NCBI GenBank assembly: GCA_965250265.1
Contig: CBDFNO010000012.1
Location: 372,001 to 436,000, forward strand
Direction of reading: 5' to 3'
Origin: PRS1 sp965250265
GTDB taxonomy: Bacteria; Bacteroidota; Bacteroidia; Flavobacteriales; Flavobacteriaceae
Length of the DNA: 64,000 nucleotides
Part shown: positions 10,001-18,366 of the stretch, in pieces
Numbering within the stretch: the stretch's first letter is position 1
Layout of the letters: each line of letters starts with the position of its first letter
Notes under the pieces: generated by a model
Database searches by the model: none
What the model was told of the DNA's origin: nothing
The model's input: only the letters and a program-made list of their open reading frames with translations
Made by a program: the position numbers and the translations under genes

Positions 10001-10680
10001 TCAATAACCATTTTTAGCTGTCGCCTATTTAAGCGAGGGACCAAATATTGGCTTTTATTCATAGCTTCAGGCAGGTCGTGAAACTGTGCACAGTCGCCAA
10101 TAAAATCGGAGCGCATTGTAAAGACAACATAAAACGGAATGATCTTTTGCAAAGAAAGTTCAAGAATTATGTTTACAAAATCGATGGCTTCATCTTCCCT
10201 CGAGGCATCTTTTCCATCCATAGAGAATCGGAACAATTCCTCAAACTGATCTACCAATAAAAAGAAATTTGTTTTTTCTTTATTATGTAAAGGCGTTACC
10301 AAATCTAAAATGGCATCAACACCTTCTTCTTCAATTCGAGTGACAAATTTTTTAATTTCAGAAATCTTAATATTGGAGTCAATTTGATGCAGGATGGACT
10401 CGGCGAGATAATATACCGGGCTTTTTCCCGGCTTCATAACTGCAATGAGCCATTTATCGCTATCGTCTACAAGATAACCTCCTTTTAATGCAGGAATTAG
10501 GCCTGCCTTTAACAAAGACGATTTGCCACAACCGGAACTTCCTACAACAGCTACAAAATTATGCTCATGTAGGCGCTGTAATAATTCTAAAGTTTGTTCA
10601 TGTCTTCCAAAGAATAACAGACTCTCTTCAGCATGAAAAGGACGAAGTCCTACATAGGGATTGGTAGTGTCTATACTCAT
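7060..10680 (-). CDS. nSTAND ATPase with WD40 repeats
   Basis: A 1206-residue signal-transducing ATPase. The N-terminus (NPYVGLRPFHAEE, then FFGRHEQ) is typical of the nSTAND1 group. Walker A is GSSGCGKS at 47-54, the Walker B region is LLVDQFEELFR near 150, and TMRSDFIGDCAQF follows. A single membrane segment, YGFITILILIIGFSAWYGL, lies near residues 480-500. The remaining ~700 residues are WD40-like blades, clearest in SGHSSRVRSVVISPDNKF and SGSEDNTTKLW. Family knowledge suggests the repeats sense a trigger, the ATPase oligomerises and a partner effector is switched on. The start overlaps the stop of the TIR gene (ATGA), so the two are coupled. Confidence 0.88.
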   Translation of the reverse strand: MSIDTTNPYVGLRPFHAEESLLFFGRHEQTLELLQRLHEHNFVAVVGSSGCGKSSLLKAGLIPALKGGYLVDDSDKWLIAVMKPGKSPVYYLAESILHQIDSNIKISEIKKFVTRIEEEGVDAILDLVTPLHNKEKTNFFLLVDQFEELFRFSMDGKDASREDEAIDFVNIILELSLQKIIPFYVVFTMRSDFIGDCAQFHDLPEAMNKSQYLVPRLNRRQLKMVIEGPARLYGGKFNSNLTSKLLNDLGKVKDELPLLQHALMRIWHYEMQTDKSGELDIEDYNKIGGIENALSQHADEALDDMNEKEVEMSKDIFKALTDIDESGRKIRRPVLYSELKELTGATEKQLDTVIDHFIKDKRSFLILGNVGDTNEKIIDISHESLIRQWDTLGEWVDEEAEFANNYKQLDEARRLHDAQKKDLLSGSELHLALDWFNKFQPKAVWANRYKEGFEESQTYLLNSEKQDKHLQKRKRVYLYGFITILILIIGFSAWYGLRESNRNSAFNLHFAAQNVLDKDPTLALQGEILAFEKFSDSAFFIAQKDIYNKNSIYNITGRISNKKIAFFETDDNGNLIIAVDSVGGATIYNKTGEVKYQFKLPNDSLNIKKPDDALNRITAITFIDNNEKVLIGGYNGSLYRYDMNDKKWEAIYNRRIIDTIIGDSIIVKLETIRSVTTVNKTIKFYTGSGLVQSTDGKNWKKYRFTQPIAGIEFSGSGEMAIFTSNYFTIGDLKNLKNKQYNSYLKYLDKNSAEEINGSKITSEFSDNRNKLLIGYLENSAAIWDQTTKELTPFKGQRDAVNFVSFVPTNNDYFFIGTNDNVLSLLDTNGVLVQEFIGHTDRIYHIQMGNNNTVESYSYDGTIRKWKIKEAMNVSKSLFEDSKIEQVIWSYDDNEVIARDFKSMRKWNLGVETQEIDSLFPSHSELGYDYISALVMAPDRQSFFVGNYSLTAYLFDRNGQKSAKFKHENAGYARLSAASISQDGGLIVTAFENDVYLWDKEGNLIKKYSGHSSRVRSVVISPDNKFIISGSEDNTTKLWSTAGKNSVLWSIPSKNVVSSVAFSPSGNKIITGSFDKRVFHINANDPDSIMQLYGNEDSVVQVIFGEKHIVAIYRNGTAVIWDANRFGIIKELNDNSYRIQCASLNPITNQLVTGDDNGLIRFWDLNPSMSLEEFLKNNGLDMSGDYDEIEMSSEDYIIHKLNNFENK

Positions 10681-12194
10681 TTGGTTTTTGATTTGAGTTC
10701 CAACAGAAATTTGTCTAGAGCATCTGTTTTTAAAGTAGGACCATCGCTGCCATTAATAATGTTAATCCTTAATAAACGTTGGTTAATTTGAATGGCATCG
10801 GCCTCTTTATGTGGAGGAGCCATAAAAATAAAAAAGTCTTCTATAGGATAGTTGTTCTTCAACATTAATTGTAAAGCTGCGTTCATGCGTTCTAAAACCC
10901 ATTCTTTGGAAGAATTCCCATAAAGAAACACCAGCTTATTAACTTGACTCATGCGTTCGCCTAGTAAGGTTATATTTTTACGCGGATCGTCTTCTTGAGG
11001 GTTTATATAAGGTCTAATATTATTTTGAAGCAATGCCTTACTAAGATCAAGAGCATACATCTGGTCGTTAAAATGTGTATCTAATAATACAGAAAGTGGT
11101 CCATCTTCAGCTATTTTTTCATGCTGTTTGTCTTTGAGTTCATTCGCATAAACAATGATCTCTTTGACTAAACTACTTTTGGCGCCTTTTATAAACTCAT
11201 AGTTTTTATCGAATACAGTTCCATTTTCAATGTTTTCTAAAAAGGTCTTATATTGAGGTAATTCAACTTCGTTATAATCAATTTCTGAAGGCACCCATAT
11301 CATTTGTGGAACAGATGTCTCTAATGCAATTTCAGTCTGCCTTTGAGAATACCACATATTTTTGTTGCCAGAAATTTCAGCACCTTCATATTCGTCCAAT
11401 AAATTAATGGTCAGCTGTGATTTTAGAATGGCCTCTTTGGCTGCCTTTTCATGAGATTCAGCGTCTTCTGGAGGAGGTACACCGTCAATTATTTTAAAGC
11501 CTTTTTTCTCAAGCTCTGAAATTATACGCTTGCGTGGAGACCTTAAGGTTTGAGAAACTGCTCCCAGATAAATGGTGAACGCATCATCTTCATCAACCAC
11601 TTTCAATTCCTCAAGGGTTTCACTAATTTCTTCCTTTTTTGGAAAATCGGTTAATAAATTCCAAACAGCATCTCTTAAGTTTCGCATTTCATTTCTAAAA
11701 GCCTTGGATGTAGTATCGACACAATCACCAAAATCATCGGCTTCACTAGCATCATGAAACGGAAATCCACTTGTTCCACTTAATTCGACAGGCCATTTTT
11801 GATACGGAACATTGTTTAATAAGACATGAATAACCCGCGATCGATTGCCAACATTCAATCCAACCTTATCATCTTTTACGGTATTATAAAAAGTCTCAAG
11901 TTCAAGTTTGCAATATTTGGATGCTTCATAGCTTGAAGAATTTAAGCAGATCATAATTGCCGATTTTTTAATACCATCAGCAATGGAATCATCAAACAAA
12001 ACACTACCATCTAATTTTTTAGAATCCCACCAAATCTTTACCATGCCCATTCGTCCAAAGCGTTTGGCCAGCATTAGGTTTAAATTTTCGTAAAACTGTT
12101 TGATCCAACCATCGCCTTGACCAGGAAAAGTGGCATTATCAAGATGCGCATAACTAATAAAGATATCGTATTCGTAACCTGGAATTAACGCCAT
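10677..12194 (-). CDS. protein with three TIR-like segments
   Basis: The 505 residues appear to hold three TIR-like folds. The first (about 9-175) is clear: YDIFISYAH, then WWDSKKLDGS, then KYCKLELE with a glutamate (E98) at the usual NADase position. The second (about 205-345; RIISELEKKGFKII, then SQLTINLL) and third (about 370-505; SVLLDTHFNDQMYALDLSKALL, read in two parts, then NKLVFLYG) are more divergent and may be scaffolding. No signal peptide or membrane segment is seen. It is translationally coupled to the nSTAND ATPase and is probably its effector or adaptor, acting by NAD depletion or TIR signalling. The first domain is sure, the other two are inference. Confidence 0.75.
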   Translation of the reverse strand: MALIPGYEYDIFISYAHLDNATFPGQGDGWIKQFYENLNLMLAKRFGRMGMVKIWWDSKKLDGSVLFDDSIADGIKKSAIMICLNSSSYEASKYCKLELETFYNTVKDDKVGLNVGNRSRVIHVLLNNVPYQKWPVELSGTSGFPFHDASEADDFGDCVDTTSKAFRNEMRNLRDAVWNLLTDFPKKEEISETLEELKVVDEDDAFTIYLGAVSQTLRSPRKRIISELEKKGFKIIDGVPPPEDAESHEKAAKEAILKSQLTINLLDEYEGAEISGNKNMWYSQRQTEIALETSVPQMIWVPSEIDYNEVELPQYKTFLENIENGTVFDKNYEFIKGAKSSLVKEIIVYANELKDKQHEKIAEDGPLSVLLDTHFNDQMYALDLSKALLQNNIRPYINPQEDDPRKNITLLGERMSQVNKLVFLYGNSSKEWVLERMNAALQLMLKNNYPIEDFFIFMAPPHKEADAIQINQRLLRINIINGSDGPTLKTDALDKFLLELKSKTK

Positions 12195-12598
12195 GTTTAA
12201 ATTTTTAAAATTAAATATTAATTATGTAGGACATCATATTTAATTTGGAGGCATAGAAATTAGAAAAAAGATACGACTTTTTTTACAAGCAATTACGATT
12301 ATTTACAAAAAATTGAAATATCCAATTTACAAAAATTCATTTAAATATTTTAGAATACATAACTATTTGAGATTTACTCATGTTAAAGTTTGAATTTTTT
12401 CGTATCTTTAAAAGATATTACAACGTTAGAAATTTCTCTCCCTAATTAATAAGCGTTAGCCTGACATTTATATTGATCTTATGTCTTTGTCTATTAAATG
12501 TTTTTTGAAATGAAAATTCGAAATTGTTAATAAACATATTAAATTGAATCAGATGTCTTAAGACGGTATGATTGCTTAAATTAAAACCAACTAAAATA
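12195..12598. promoter_or_regulatory. divergent intergenic region of the defence-like locus
   Basis: These 404 AT-rich bases separate the TIR-nSTAND operon from the divergent phospholipase gene. They must contain both promoters. A TATCTTTA at about 12404-12411 resembles a plus-strand -7 element, but its TTG is not well placed. No ORF or repeat is convincing here. Confidence 0.4.
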
Positions 12599-13687
12599 AT
12601 GGAAAATAACCAACCCAAAAGAATTCTTGCGCTCGATGGCGGTGGAATACGTGGTGCACTAACATTAGGGTTTTTGGAGCGTATAGAAGCTATTATTAGA
12701 GAGAAAGAAGGCAATCCAAACCTTTTGTTATGTGACTATTTTGACCTGATTGGTGGCACTAGTACAGGAGCTATTATTGCTGCAGGTTTATCTATTGGAA
12801 AGAGCTCTAAAGAAATTAAAAAGCTTTATTTAGAAATTGGTGGTGATATTTTTGGAAAGAAAAATCATTTCTTTGTCAATCCTTTGAAGTGGTATAAGGC
12901 CAAATATAGTTTCGAGCCTTTAGAAAACGCTCTTGAAGATTTTTTCGAAGACATTACTATGGGTAGTGATAGAATTAAAACAGGCCTATGTGTGGTTACA
13001 AAACGTGCCGACACCTTTAGTACATGGCCAATATTGAGTAGCTCTAAAGGGAAATATTTTAAATACAATAAAAACATGATGTTGCATAAAGTAGTGCGTG
13101 CCAGTGCTGCAGCACCAACCTATTTTAAACCAAAACAGATCGATGTTGGTGGTGGTCAGATCGCTACTTTTATCGATGGTGGTTTAAGCTTGGCGAACAA
13201 TCCAGCATTTCAATTGTTTTTAATTGCGACCTTAAAAGGATTTCCATACAAATGGCCAATTGGGGAAGACAAAATAACTTTAGTTTCGGTCGGCACAGGT
13301 TCGTCTAAAAAACATATAGACGCAGATAAGATAGCCGAATTTGGACTAGGGGATTGGGCCAAGGAGATTCCAAATATGTTTATGGAAGACGCTAATTACC
13401 TCAATCAAACACTTTTGCAATACTTATCGAATTCACCAACAGCAAAGATAATCGATTCCGAGATCGGAGATCTCAAGGACGACATTCTAACTGATAAACC
13501 GGCACTACATTATTTACGATATAATGTGATGCTTGAAGAAAATGAACTTAATGGTCTAGGTATGAATTTTAGCTTGGAAGAGATTAAATCCTTACAGAAA
13601 ATGGATGCCGCCGAAAACAAAAATAAATTATATGAAATAGGTGCTAAAGCGGCCGCACAATATATTCTCCCAGAACATATTAAATAG
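12599..13687 (+). CDS. patatin-like phospholipase (CapV-like)
   Basis: A 362-residue cytosolic patatin-family lipid hydrolase. The oxyanion motif DGGGIRG is at 13-19, the nucleophile elbow GGTSTG has serine 55, and the second catalytic residue is aspartate 193 in FIDGG. All active-site elements are present. The ATG at 12599 is preferred to the in-frame TTG nine codons upstream. The family includes CapV, the phospholipase effector of CBASS anti-phage systems, but no cyclic-nucleotide synthase is visible in the window. It would degrade membrane phospholipids when activated. An M15-type peptidase follows after 36 bases, and the TIR-nSTAND operon is divergent upstream. Confidence 0.88.
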   Translation: MENNQPKRILALDGGGIRGALTLGFLERIEAIIREKEGNPNLLLCDYFDLIGGTSTGAIIAAGLSIGKSSKEIKKLYLEIGGDIFGKKNHFFVNPLKWYKAKYSFEPLENALEDFFEDITMGSDRIKTGLCVVTKRADTFSTWPILSSSKGKYFKYNKNMMLHKVVRASAAAPTYFKPKQIDVGGGQIATFIDGGLSLANNPAFQLFLIATLKGFPYKWPIGEDKITLVSVGTGSSKKHIDADKIAEFGLGDWAKEIPNMFMEDANYLNQTLLQYLSNSPTAKIIDSEIGDLKDDILTDKPALHYLRYNVMLEENELNGLGMNFSLEEIKSLQKMDAAENKNKLYEIGAKAAAQYILPEHIK

Positions 13688-13723
13688 TTAAAATTAATTT
13701 ATTAATCTAAAAATAAAAAAATC

Positions 13724-14191
13724 ATGAACATTAGTGAACACATTTCATTGGATGAGGCAACTTATAGCGATACTGCTAAAATACGGGGACTTAAAAATAT
13801 ACCGACACCTACTGCACTAGAAAACATGAAGGCGTTGTCGAAAAATATCTTTGAGCCATTAAGGGCTTGGGTAGGTGAACCAATAAGAGTAAACTCTTTC
13901 TACAGGAGTACACAAGTTAATTCTGCAGTTGGCGGATCAATTAATTCACAACATCGTAAGGGTGAAGCAATGGACATTGACGATGTCTGGTGTCAAAAAA
14001 CCAATGCAGAGATGTTTTGGTGGATAGCAGAAAACAGAGATTTTGACCAATTGATATGGGAATTTGGAAATAGTTTAAACCCCGATTGGGTTCATGTGAG
14101 TTTTAAAAAAAATGGCGTAAATAGACGCATATTGACCAAAGCAACCAGGAAATTAGGACGTGCACATTATAAAAGAATGCAAGGAAGATAG
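13724..14191 (+). CDS. M15-type D-Ala-D-Ala peptidase-like protein
   Basis: The 155 residues match the small peptidase M15 fold seen in phage-type endopeptidases and VanX/VanY-like enzymes. The expected zinc ligands appear in SQHRKGEAMDID (His and Asp) and DWVHVS (His). Before them comes IRVNSFYRST, a typical strand of this fold. Family members cleave peptidoglycan stem peptides. No signal peptide is visible, so a cytosolic enzyme would need lysis, a pore or a partner to reach its substrate. It sits between a phospholipase and a SLATT-like membrane protein, hinting at a shared envelope-attack role. Confidence 0.8.
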   Translation: MNISEHISLDEATYSDTAKIRGLKNIPTPTALENMKALSKNIFEPLRAWVGEPIRVNSFYRSTQVNSAVGGSINSQHRKGEAMDIDDVWCQKTNAEMFWWIAENRDFDQLIWEFGNSLNPDWVHVSFKKNGVNRRILTKATRKLGRAHYKRMQGR

Positions 14192-14337
14192 TTAAAGCTA
14201 ATGAACTGTTTTTTGAACAATGAGTGAATTTTTGGTGTAATGGGTTTAATTAATTTCCATAACTTGCAAATACTATCATTGGTATCCAGACACAAATATT
14301 TATACCAAATGATTGTATTATACTTTATATAAACATT

Positions 14338-14790
14338 ATGAATCAAGACGAATACATAGAGCAACGATTGGATGATCAGATAAAATGGTATAGTGATAAG
14401 AGTTCTGTTTGCCAAAAAAAACACAAGTCCTGGCAAGTAATAAAAATTATTGCAGCGCTATTAATAACAACATTATCGCTTTGGGCTACTAATACTGATA
14501 CTAAAATAGGAACTGTTATTGTAAGTACATTTATGACATATGTTATTGGTATTCTTGGTGCCTTTATTGTTTTTATTGAAAGTTTCGTTAAAATTTTCGA
14601 TTATAAAAAGTTATGGATTGAATATAGAATGGCTTCTGAAAAATTGAAAAGAGAAAAGCTATTATTTCAAACTAAATCTGACCCATATAATATTTCAGAC
14701 TCCTTTATTTTATTGGTAAAGCGATGTGAATCCATTATGCAGAGTGAGACCCATGGCTGGGAAGAAGTACAGGCCGAAAAAGATAACTAA
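14338..14790 (+). CDS. DUF4231/SLATT-type two-helix membrane protein
   Basis: A 150-residue protein opening with YIEQRLDDQIKWY and then two close membrane segments (about residues 36-54 and 60-82), followed by a helical cytosolic tail with LWIEYRMASEKLKREK. This order is typical of DUF4231, a member of the SLATT group. SLATT proteins are predicted pore-forming effectors in nucleotide-signal-linked bacterial conflict systems. It lies 146 bases after the M15-type gene on the same strand and may be transcribed with it. Confidence 0.75.
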   Translation: MNQDEYIEQRLDDQIKWYSDKSSVCQKKHKSWQVIKIIAALLITTLSLWATNTDTKIGTVIVSTFMTYVIGILGAFIVFIESFVKIFDYKKLWIEYRMASEKLKREKLLFQTKSDPYNISDSFILLVKRCESIMQSETHGWEEVQAEKDN

Positions 14791-14939
14791 TATTAAAAAG
14801 TTTTAATTGCAAAATATTGAAACATGATATATATCATGGTTTTTTAAGTGTTTTAAGTTTAAATTTCAAGAATTAAAATTTATGGTTTTAATTATTACTT
14901 GAATAATTATAATTACTAATCAATTAAAACTTTATTACG

Positions 14940-15560
14940 ATGAACACTTTTAAAATTATATCAAAAACAACACGAATTGCTACTTTTCTTGGTTTTTTTA
15001 TTTTATTATTAAACTGTAAAAATGAAGAAACAAAAATTAATATTACTCAAGACTCCAATGCCGTTGAGTCAGAAAGTATAGATGAGGTTATTTGGCATAT
15101 AAAAGCTATTCATCCTAACGGTAAACTATTAGATGTTAAAGCCATTGATAAGGATGGAACTATCTATGATGTTAAAGCAATTCAAGATACTAATCAAAAT
15201 AGTATTTTAGATATTAAAGCTTTTGTAAAAGGAAAGCGATTACCTGTTAAAATACTTGTTAGTGAAGATAAATATATGCCAGTAAAAGCTATAGATGCAG
15301 AGGGTGCTATTTTAGACATTAAGGCATTAACAGCAGATGGACAAATATTAGATATTAAAGGCGTGAGTCAATCTGGAAATATTATTAATATAAAAGCTAT
15401 CACCAAGGAGGGTGAATTTTATGGCTTAAAAGCTATTGATCCAAAAGGATGGTTAAATGATGTTAAAGGAGTTAAAACAAACAAAGAACCTGTTGAAGCT
15501 ATTATTAATGGTGTTGAAGTTTATGCCCATATAAAAGGACTTACTCAAAGTTATAATTAG
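14940..15560 (+). CDS. lipoprotein with 12-residue tandem repeats
   Basis: A signal peptide ending in LLLNC suggests lipid attachment at Cys26. From about residue 50 the sequence is built of 12-residue repeats with consensus [VI]KA[IL]xxxGxxxD, for example VKAIDKDGTIYD, VKAIDAEGAILD, IKALTADGQILD and IKAITKEGEFYG. About ten units are recognisable. The strict spacing suggests a small beta-solenoid or beta-meander on the cell surface or in the periplasm. No catalytic motif is seen. It may bind a ligand or act as a structural spacer. I do not recognise a named family. Confidence 0.75.
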   Translation: MNTFKIISKTTRIATFLGFFILLLNCKNEETKINITQDSNAVESESIDEVIWHIKAIHPNGKLLDVKAIDKDGTIYDVKAIQDTNQNSILDIKAFVKGKRLPVKILVSEDKYMPVKAIDAEGAILDIKALTADGQILDIKGVSQSGNIINIKAITKEGEFYGLKAIDPKGWLNDVKGVKTNKEPVEAIINGVEVYAHIKGLTQSYN

Positions 15561-15580
15561 TATAGTTTAATATAATTTTT

Positions 15581-15620
15581 AAGAGAACTCAATGCATTAA
15601 GTATTAAGTTCTTTTATTTT
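15581..15620. terminator. terminator between convergent genes
   Basis: AAGAGAACT can pair with AGTTCTTTT (one G-T pair), with T-rich sequence after it. It separates the repeat lipoprotein from the convergent slipin gene. Confidence 0.5.
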
Positions 15621-15622
15621 AA

Positions 15623-16375
15623 TCAATCTTTATTTGAAGGTAACGACTCCTTTCTAAAAAGTGCTTCTTCAGGAAAAGGAAATACAATGGTAGAATTTTT
15701 CTCGCTGGCAATATTAGATAAGGTCTGATATAATCTTAGTTTTATGGCAGATGGTGATCCATCAATAATTTTTCCAGCATCCAATAGTTTACCTGCTGCT
15801 TGCTTTTCTGCTTCTGCTAAAATAACTCTTGCTCTTCGAGTACGTTCTGCCTCAGCCTGATTAGCCATAGAACGCTTCATGTTTTGAGGTAACTCTATGT
15901 CTTTTATTTTTACGTCCTGAATGGAGATTCCCCATGTTTCGGTTTCTTTTTCAACGATAGTTTTTATGTTTTGTCCAATTTCTTCTCTTTTTGAAAGTAT
16001 TGTATCCAATTCTACTTTACCACAAACATCTCTTAAAGATGCTTGTGCCATTTGTGAAATGGCGAAATCAAAATCTTCAACTTCCAAAACTGCTTTTGTA
16101 GCATCTTCAATTTTAAAAAATAAAACCCCATTTATATGACAAGGAACATTATCCTTAGTCATAACTTCTTGTTTGTCTATATTAATTGTTATGACACGAA
16201 TATCTACAATTTGGACTTTGTCTACTAATGGAATAATCCATCGAAAACCCGGATTTAACAAAGTTATATATTTGCCAAACCTAAACTTTAAAGCCCTCTT
16301 GTATTCGTAAATGATACGAATACCAGATAGTAAAAAAATAACAAATACTCCTATTAATGTTGCGTATAAAGTCAT
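15623..16375 (-). CDS. slipin/SPFH (band 7) membrane protein
   Basis: The protein has one N-terminal membrane segment (ATLIGVFVIFLLSGIRIIY) and then an SPFH domain with LLNPGFRWIIPLVDKVQIVDIRV, read as two parts, and the late motif AEAERTRRARVILAEAEKQAA. The start at 16375 puts the hydrophobic segment at the very N-terminus; an ATG 12 codons upstream gives a less typical leader. Slipins form membrane rafts or ring assemblies and often partner with a NfeD protease, which is absent nearby. Length (250 residues) is normal for slipins. Confidence 0.88.
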   Translation of the reverse strand: MTLYATLIGVFVIFLLSGIRIIYEYKRALKFRFGKYITLLNPGFRWIIPLVDKVQIVDIRVITINIDKQEVMTKDNVPCHINGVLFFKIEDATKAVLEVEDFDFAISQMAQASLRDVCGKVELDTILSKREEIGQNIKTIVEKETETWGISIQDVKIKDIELPQNMKRSMANQAEAERTRRARVILAEAEKQAAGKLLDAGKIIDGSPSAIKLRLYQTLSNIASEKNSTIVFPFPEEALFRKESLPSNKD

Positions 16376-16533
16376 AACTCTAAATTTAAATAGAACACAA
16401 AATAAATTCACTTTTAAAATACGAATTATTTTTATGATTTTATAAGAAATAGCGATTAATTATAAATATAATCTTTTTCATTACAGCTCATAATAATCGG
16501 TAGTATTGCATCTTTAAGAAAAAAAAAGTGTAA

Positions 16534-16570
16534 CAATCTAAAAAGATTGTACTCATATAAATATGAGTAC
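16534..16570. promoter_or_regulatory. two adjacent hairpins before the S41 gene
   Basis: CAATCT-aaaa-AGATTG (16534-16549) is followed at once by GTACTCATAT-aa-ATATGAGTAC (16549-16570), both perfect. They lie 33 bases before the S41 peptidase start and could be an operator or a 5'-leader structure. No T-run follows, so a terminator is unlikely. Confidence 0.4.
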
Positions 16571-16602
16571 TCGATAAATCATTAATCAATTAATCAACCA
16601 CA

Positions 16603-18255
16603 ATGAAAAAATTAATTTTATTACTAGTAAGTTGTTTTGTGCTACAAGCTACTGCACAATCCACATTAACAGCCACTCAATGGCAGGACGACCTTAAATT
16701 TCTTCAAGAAACTGTACACAAAGACTATTCATTCTTATTTAAAAAAACGACTAAAGAAGCTTTTGATGCTGATGTAGAAACTCTTTATAACAATATTCCA
16801 CAATTACAGGAACATGAAATTGTTATTGGATTAGCCCGACTTGTATCATCATTCAAATATGGACATACAGTTCTTGGATTTAGATATCAACCACATGCTT
16901 TTCATCAATTACCTTTTAATTTGTATCAATTTAATGATGGTGTATTCATTCAAGGTGTACATAAAGATTATCAACAAGCACTTGGTGCAAAAGTAATTTC
17001 GGTTGCAGGAGTTTCTATTGAAGATGCCTTAAAAGCTATTTATCCAGTTGTACCAGCTGAGAACGATCAATTTTTTAAGGCTTATGCAGGTATGTATTTA
17101 AGCAGTCCGGAAGTATTACATGCTCAAGGTGTTATTAAAGAACTATCAACTACAGTAGAACTCACTTTAGAAAAAGATGGGAAGACATTTAAACAAGATT
17201 TTAATGCCTTACCAAAAGGAGAACGAATTCCTACTTCATACAGTCTTGTAAAACAAGATGGTGATTGGCTGGATGCTCGAGAACAAAACGACACACCTAA
17301 TTATCTCAAGCATTTAGATAAGATATATTATTACGAATATTTACCAGAAACAAAGACGGTATATGTGCGCCACAGTCAGATTCAAGATGATCCATCTGAA
17401 GATATTCCTGCCTTTTATAATCGAGTTTTTGATTTTATTGAAAATAATGATGTCGAGCGATTTGTACTTGATGTACGTTTAAATGGTGGTGGTAACAATT
17501 ACAAGAATAAGTCTATCGTAACTGGGATAATTGAATCGGAAAAAATAAACAAGACTGGGAAGTTTATTGTGATTTTGGGGCGGCGCACATTCTCTGCTTG
17601 CCAGAATTTAGTAAATGAACTTGATAATTATACTAATGCTATATTTATTGGTGAACCAACAAGTGAGAATATAAATTTTTACGGTGATAACAATAGGGTA
17701 GAGCTTCCAAATAGTAAAATCCCTGTCTACTTATCGTTTGCCTGGTGGCAGGACAAACCACAATGGGAAAACGACGATTGGATGGCTCCTCATATTGCGG
17801 TCGATATGAGTTTTGAACAATATAGAACAAATCAAGACCCAGTTCTGGATACGGCCTTAGCTTTTGCGGATAATAATTTTATTACTGACCCTATGCAACA
17901 TATGACGGATTTGTATATGGCTGGTAAAATGGAACAGTTAAATGCCGACACTAAACGAATGATAAATGATGAGCGATATAAATTTTTTAATTTCGAAAGT
18001 GAATTGAATAGTACTGGTTATAATTTAATTAATCGCGGACAGTATGAACAGGCTTTAGCAGTATTTAGCTTTGTTACTCAACTCTTTCCAGATTCTGCAA
18101 ACGCTTGGGATAGTTTGGCAGAAGGCTATTTAAAAGCAGGTGATAAGGCAAAAGCTACCGAATACTACAACAAGGCCATTATCATGGATCCAGATGGTGC
18201 TACTGGAAAAAATGCACGTGAAATGTTACGTTCGATGGCTGAAGGTAACAATTAA
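16603..18255 (+). CDS. secreted S41 peptidase with C-terminal TPRs
   Basis: The 550 residues begin with a Sec signal peptide ending at ATAQS. The S41-type core holds FVLDVRLNGGGNNY and then GRRTFSACQN, where the serine of TFSA fits the nucleophile position of tail-specific proteases. The last ~75 residues form two TPR motifs (AWDSLAEGYLKAGDKAKA, then YYNKAIIMDP). It probably acts in the periplasm or outside the cell on peptides. The TPR tail closely resembles that of the serine hydrolase at 21321-22739, although the catalytic domains are unrelated. A terminator follows. Confidence 0.85.
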   Translation: MKKLILLLVSCFVLQATAQSTLTATQWQDDLKFLQETVHKDYSFLFKKTTKEAFDADVETLYNNIPQLQEHEIVIGLARLVSSFKYGHTVLGFRYQPHAFHQLPFNLYQFNDGVFIQGVHKDYQQALGAKVISVAGVSIEDALKAIYPVVPAENDQFFKAYAGMYLSSPEVLHAQGVIKELSTTVELTLEKDGKTFKQDFNALPKGERIPTSYSLVKQDGDWLDAREQNDTPNYLKHLDKIYYYEYLPETKTVYVRHSQIQDDPSEDIPAFYNRVFDFIENNDVERFVLDVRLNGGGNNYKNKSIVTGIIESEKINKTGKFIVILGRRTFSACQNLVNELDNYTNAIFIGEPTSENINFYGDNNRVELPNSKIPVYLSFAWWQDKPQWENDDWMAPHIAVDMSFEQYRTNQDPVLDTALAFADNNFITDPMQHMTDLYMAGKMEQLNADTKRMINDERYKFFNFESELNSTGYNLINRGQYEQALAVFSFVTQLFPDSANAWDSLAEGYLKAGDKAKATEYYNKAIIMDPDGATGKNAREMLRSMAEGNN

Positions 18256-18274
18256 TATTATATACACTTAAATG

Positions 18275-18306
18275 AAAAAAGCCTAATTAAAATTAGGCTT
18301 TTTTTC
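18275..18306. terminator. bidirectional terminator
   Basis: AAAAAAGCCTAATT pairs with AATTAGGCTTTTTT around a short A/T centre. It lies between the convergent S41 peptidase and beta-lactamase-like genes. Confidence 0.9.
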
Positions 18307-18366
18307 TAAAATATTTGTTATTTACAAATCATGTTAAGAACGAATACTAAAATAATGCCTAGAACA

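Noticed and set aside
12403..12411. TATCTTTA as promoter of the phospholipase gene
   Set aside because: The nearest TTG is only about ten bases upstream, which is too close for the Bacteroidota spacing, so it is mentioned only as a possibility.
12599..14790. A CBASS system around the CapV-like phospholipase
   Set aside because: No CD-NTase, Cap2 or Cap3 gene is visible in the window, so the label would not be justified.
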